From: Promethearchaeota archaeon
GTDB lineage: Archaea; Asgardarchaeota; Lokiarchaeia; Sigynarchaeales; SOKP01
Assembly: GCA_030668025.1 (NCBI GenBank)
Contig: DAOUUT010000052.1
Coordinates: forward strand, 1 to 15,770
DNA length: 15,770 bases
Direction: 5' to 3'
Shown one piece after another: positions 14,697-15,770 of the stretch. Position 1 is the first letter of the stretch; the number at the start of each line of letters is the position of its first letter. Below the pieces are notes generated by a model, which searched no databases, had not been told where the DNA came from, and was given only the letters and a program-made list of their open reading frames with translations. The translations under genes and the position numbers were made by a program.

Positions 14697-15770
14697 TCAA
14701 TCAATTGAGTTCTCTTTATCAAAAAATACTTCATAAAATAGCTCCTTTTCTCCTGTTTCTGGGGGAGTTATTTTAGTATATCCTCCTTTACGGATAATCT
14801 GAATTGTATTCTTGTTTTGGATGTGGATATTTCCATAAAATCCTTTTATCCCTTTTTCTTTCGCGATGATAATTAAATGGTGATAGAGAAAGGAACCTAT
14901 GCCTTTTCCTCTATAATCCTCTCTTACTACAAAACTATATTCGGCTAAATTCGTGGTTGGATTTAAATAATAAGTAGCGTTTCCTATCATCGCTTCTTTT
15001 CTGATCTCTCCCACATACGCCCCTATAGAAAATACATTATTGTAATCGATATTTACTTCACTTTGAGTTTTAGAATGAGTGAATTCCTTCCTAACTTCAA
15101 AAAAGCGTAAATACCTATCTGTCTCGTTTAAAGAATAATAAAGTTCTTTTAATAAAGGCTCGTCAGTGGTTCTAACGGGTCTAACTACGATTTTTTCGTT
15201 ACCTCTTGCGGTGTATATTGTTTCGTACTTAGAAGGATAAATACAAATATTTCCTTGCTCGTCGCAAGGAAGAATTTGATCCGAATAAATGTAATTTAAC
15301 TTTTTTGCGTGTTCTAACAACTGTTCTCTAAATTTGGGGTGAGCTACGCAAATTAATTCAATAACCCGCTCTCTAATTGTCTTACCGTGCACATAAGCGA
15401 CACCCCATTCGGTTACTACGTAATGAATGTCTGCTCGAGATAAAATTACACCAGCTCCTTCATCTAAATGAGGAACAATATTTGATACGGTCTCATTTTT
15501 TCTTGTCGACGAAAGCACAACAATTGGTTTTCCACCTTTAGAAAATGCAGCCCCCCTCATGAAGTCTACTGTATCCCCAATCCCAGAATAAAAGTTATAC
15601 CCTTTAGTAGAAGTATTAACTTGCCCCGTCAAATCAATTTGCAACGCTTGGTTTATAGAAACCATTTTTTTGTTCATTCCAATGTATTTTGGATTACATA
15701 CATAGTCACTAGGATAAAACTCAATATACGGGTTATTATTTACGAAGTCATATAATTTTTTAGTACCTAA
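14697..15770 (-). CDS. Acetyl-CoA hydrolase/CoA-transferase C-terminal part fused to GNAT acetyltransferase (5'-partial)
   Basis: The frame is open to the right edge. The first visible codons (15770-15678) read LGTKKLYDFVNNNP ... NPKYIG, and the ATG at 15677 is internal. Visible residues 1 to about 170 match the C-terminal domain of the acetyl-CoA hydrolase/4-hydroxybutyrate CoA-transferase family: ALQIDLTGQV, GIGDTVDFMRGAA, SKGGKPI, VPHLDEGAGV, HYVVTEWGVA and GKTIRERV. Residues about 193-345 are a GNAT domain with the acetyl-CoA-binding motif VREDYRGKGIG (about 281-292) and a late NxxTIQIIRKGGY helix. This fusion is a recognised bifunctional architecture in bacteria and archaea. It is expected to handle acyl-CoA thioesters, while the GNAT half may acetylate a protein or small molecule. 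The catalytic Glu of the transferase lies outside the window. It ends 49 bases before the PHP gene and may lead that run. Confidence 0.92.
   Translation of the reverse strand, partial: LGTKKLYDFVNNNPYIEFYPSDYVCNPKYIGMNKKMVSINQALQIDLTGQVNTSTKGYNFYSGIGDTVDFMRGAAFSKGGKPIVVLSSTRKNETVSNIVPHLDEGAGVILSRADIHYVVTEWGVAYVHGKTIRERVIELICVAHPKFREQLLEHAKKLNYIYSDQILPCDEQGNICIYPSKYETIYTARGNEKIVVRPVRTTDEPLLKELYYSLNETDRYLRFFEVRKEFTHSKTQSEVNIDYNNVFSIGAYVGEIRKEAMIGNATYYLNPTTNLAEYSFVVREDYRGKGIGSFLYHHLIIIAKEKGIKGFYGNIHIQNKNTIQIIRKGGYTKITPPETGEKELFYEVFFDKENSID

Noticed and set aside
1..15770. CRISPR array, insertion sequence or prophage
   Set aside because: No regularly spaced direct repeats, no transposase/integrase motifs and no terminal inverted repeats were seen.

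Overview
The window is strongly AT-rich, gene-dense DNA that I assign to an archaeon, most likely an Asgard (Lokiarchaeia-like) lineage. Three things point there. A transcription factor B (TFIIB-like) gene is present. There is an Arf-family GTPase with long N- and C-terminal extensions. There is also a 1247-residue protein whose N-terminus looks like a nucleotide-binding-dead Ras-fold domain fused to a helical solenoid. Eukaryote-like small-GTPase proteins in an archaeal setting are an Asgard hallmark. The lineage call is inference, because no rRNA is present.

Layout. Positions 2-829 (+) carry a nucleoside phosphorylase whose reading frame is open to the left edge. Positions 836-3377 (-) hold a two-gene unit: a zinc-ribbon polytopic membrane protein followed by a multi-winged-helix regulator. 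After a 320-base gene-free gap, 3698-6743 (-) holds a run of four genes. In transcription order these are two tandemly duplicated ~220-residue proteins of unknown family, an integral membrane protein combining a possible ECF-S-like half with a DUF2085-like half, and a small alpha/beta hydrolase overlapping it by 17 bases. Diverging from this run, 6946-10689 (+) encodes the giant pseudo-GTPase/solenoid protein. Its stop codon overlaps the stop codon of the convergent tfb gene (10686-11615, -). tfb diverges from the Arf-like GTPase gene (11821-13065, +) across about 205 bases of promoter DNA. The right end (13125-15770, -) is a close-packed three-gene run: the C-terminal part of an acetyl-CoA hydrolase/transferase-GNAT fusion (start beyond the window), a PHP-domain phosphoesterase and a PAP2-type membrane phosphatase.

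How the parts may work together. The tfb gene is core transcription. The nucleoside phosphorylase, PHP enzyme, PAP2 phosphatase and acyl-CoA enzyme are metabolic and do not form an obvious single pathway. The most interesting material is the GTPase-related pair (6946-10689 and 11821-13065), the duplicated unknown pair (5308-6743) and the zinc-ribbon membrane protein/regulator pair (836-3377). I saw no rRNA, tRNA, CRISPR array, transposase or phage gene.
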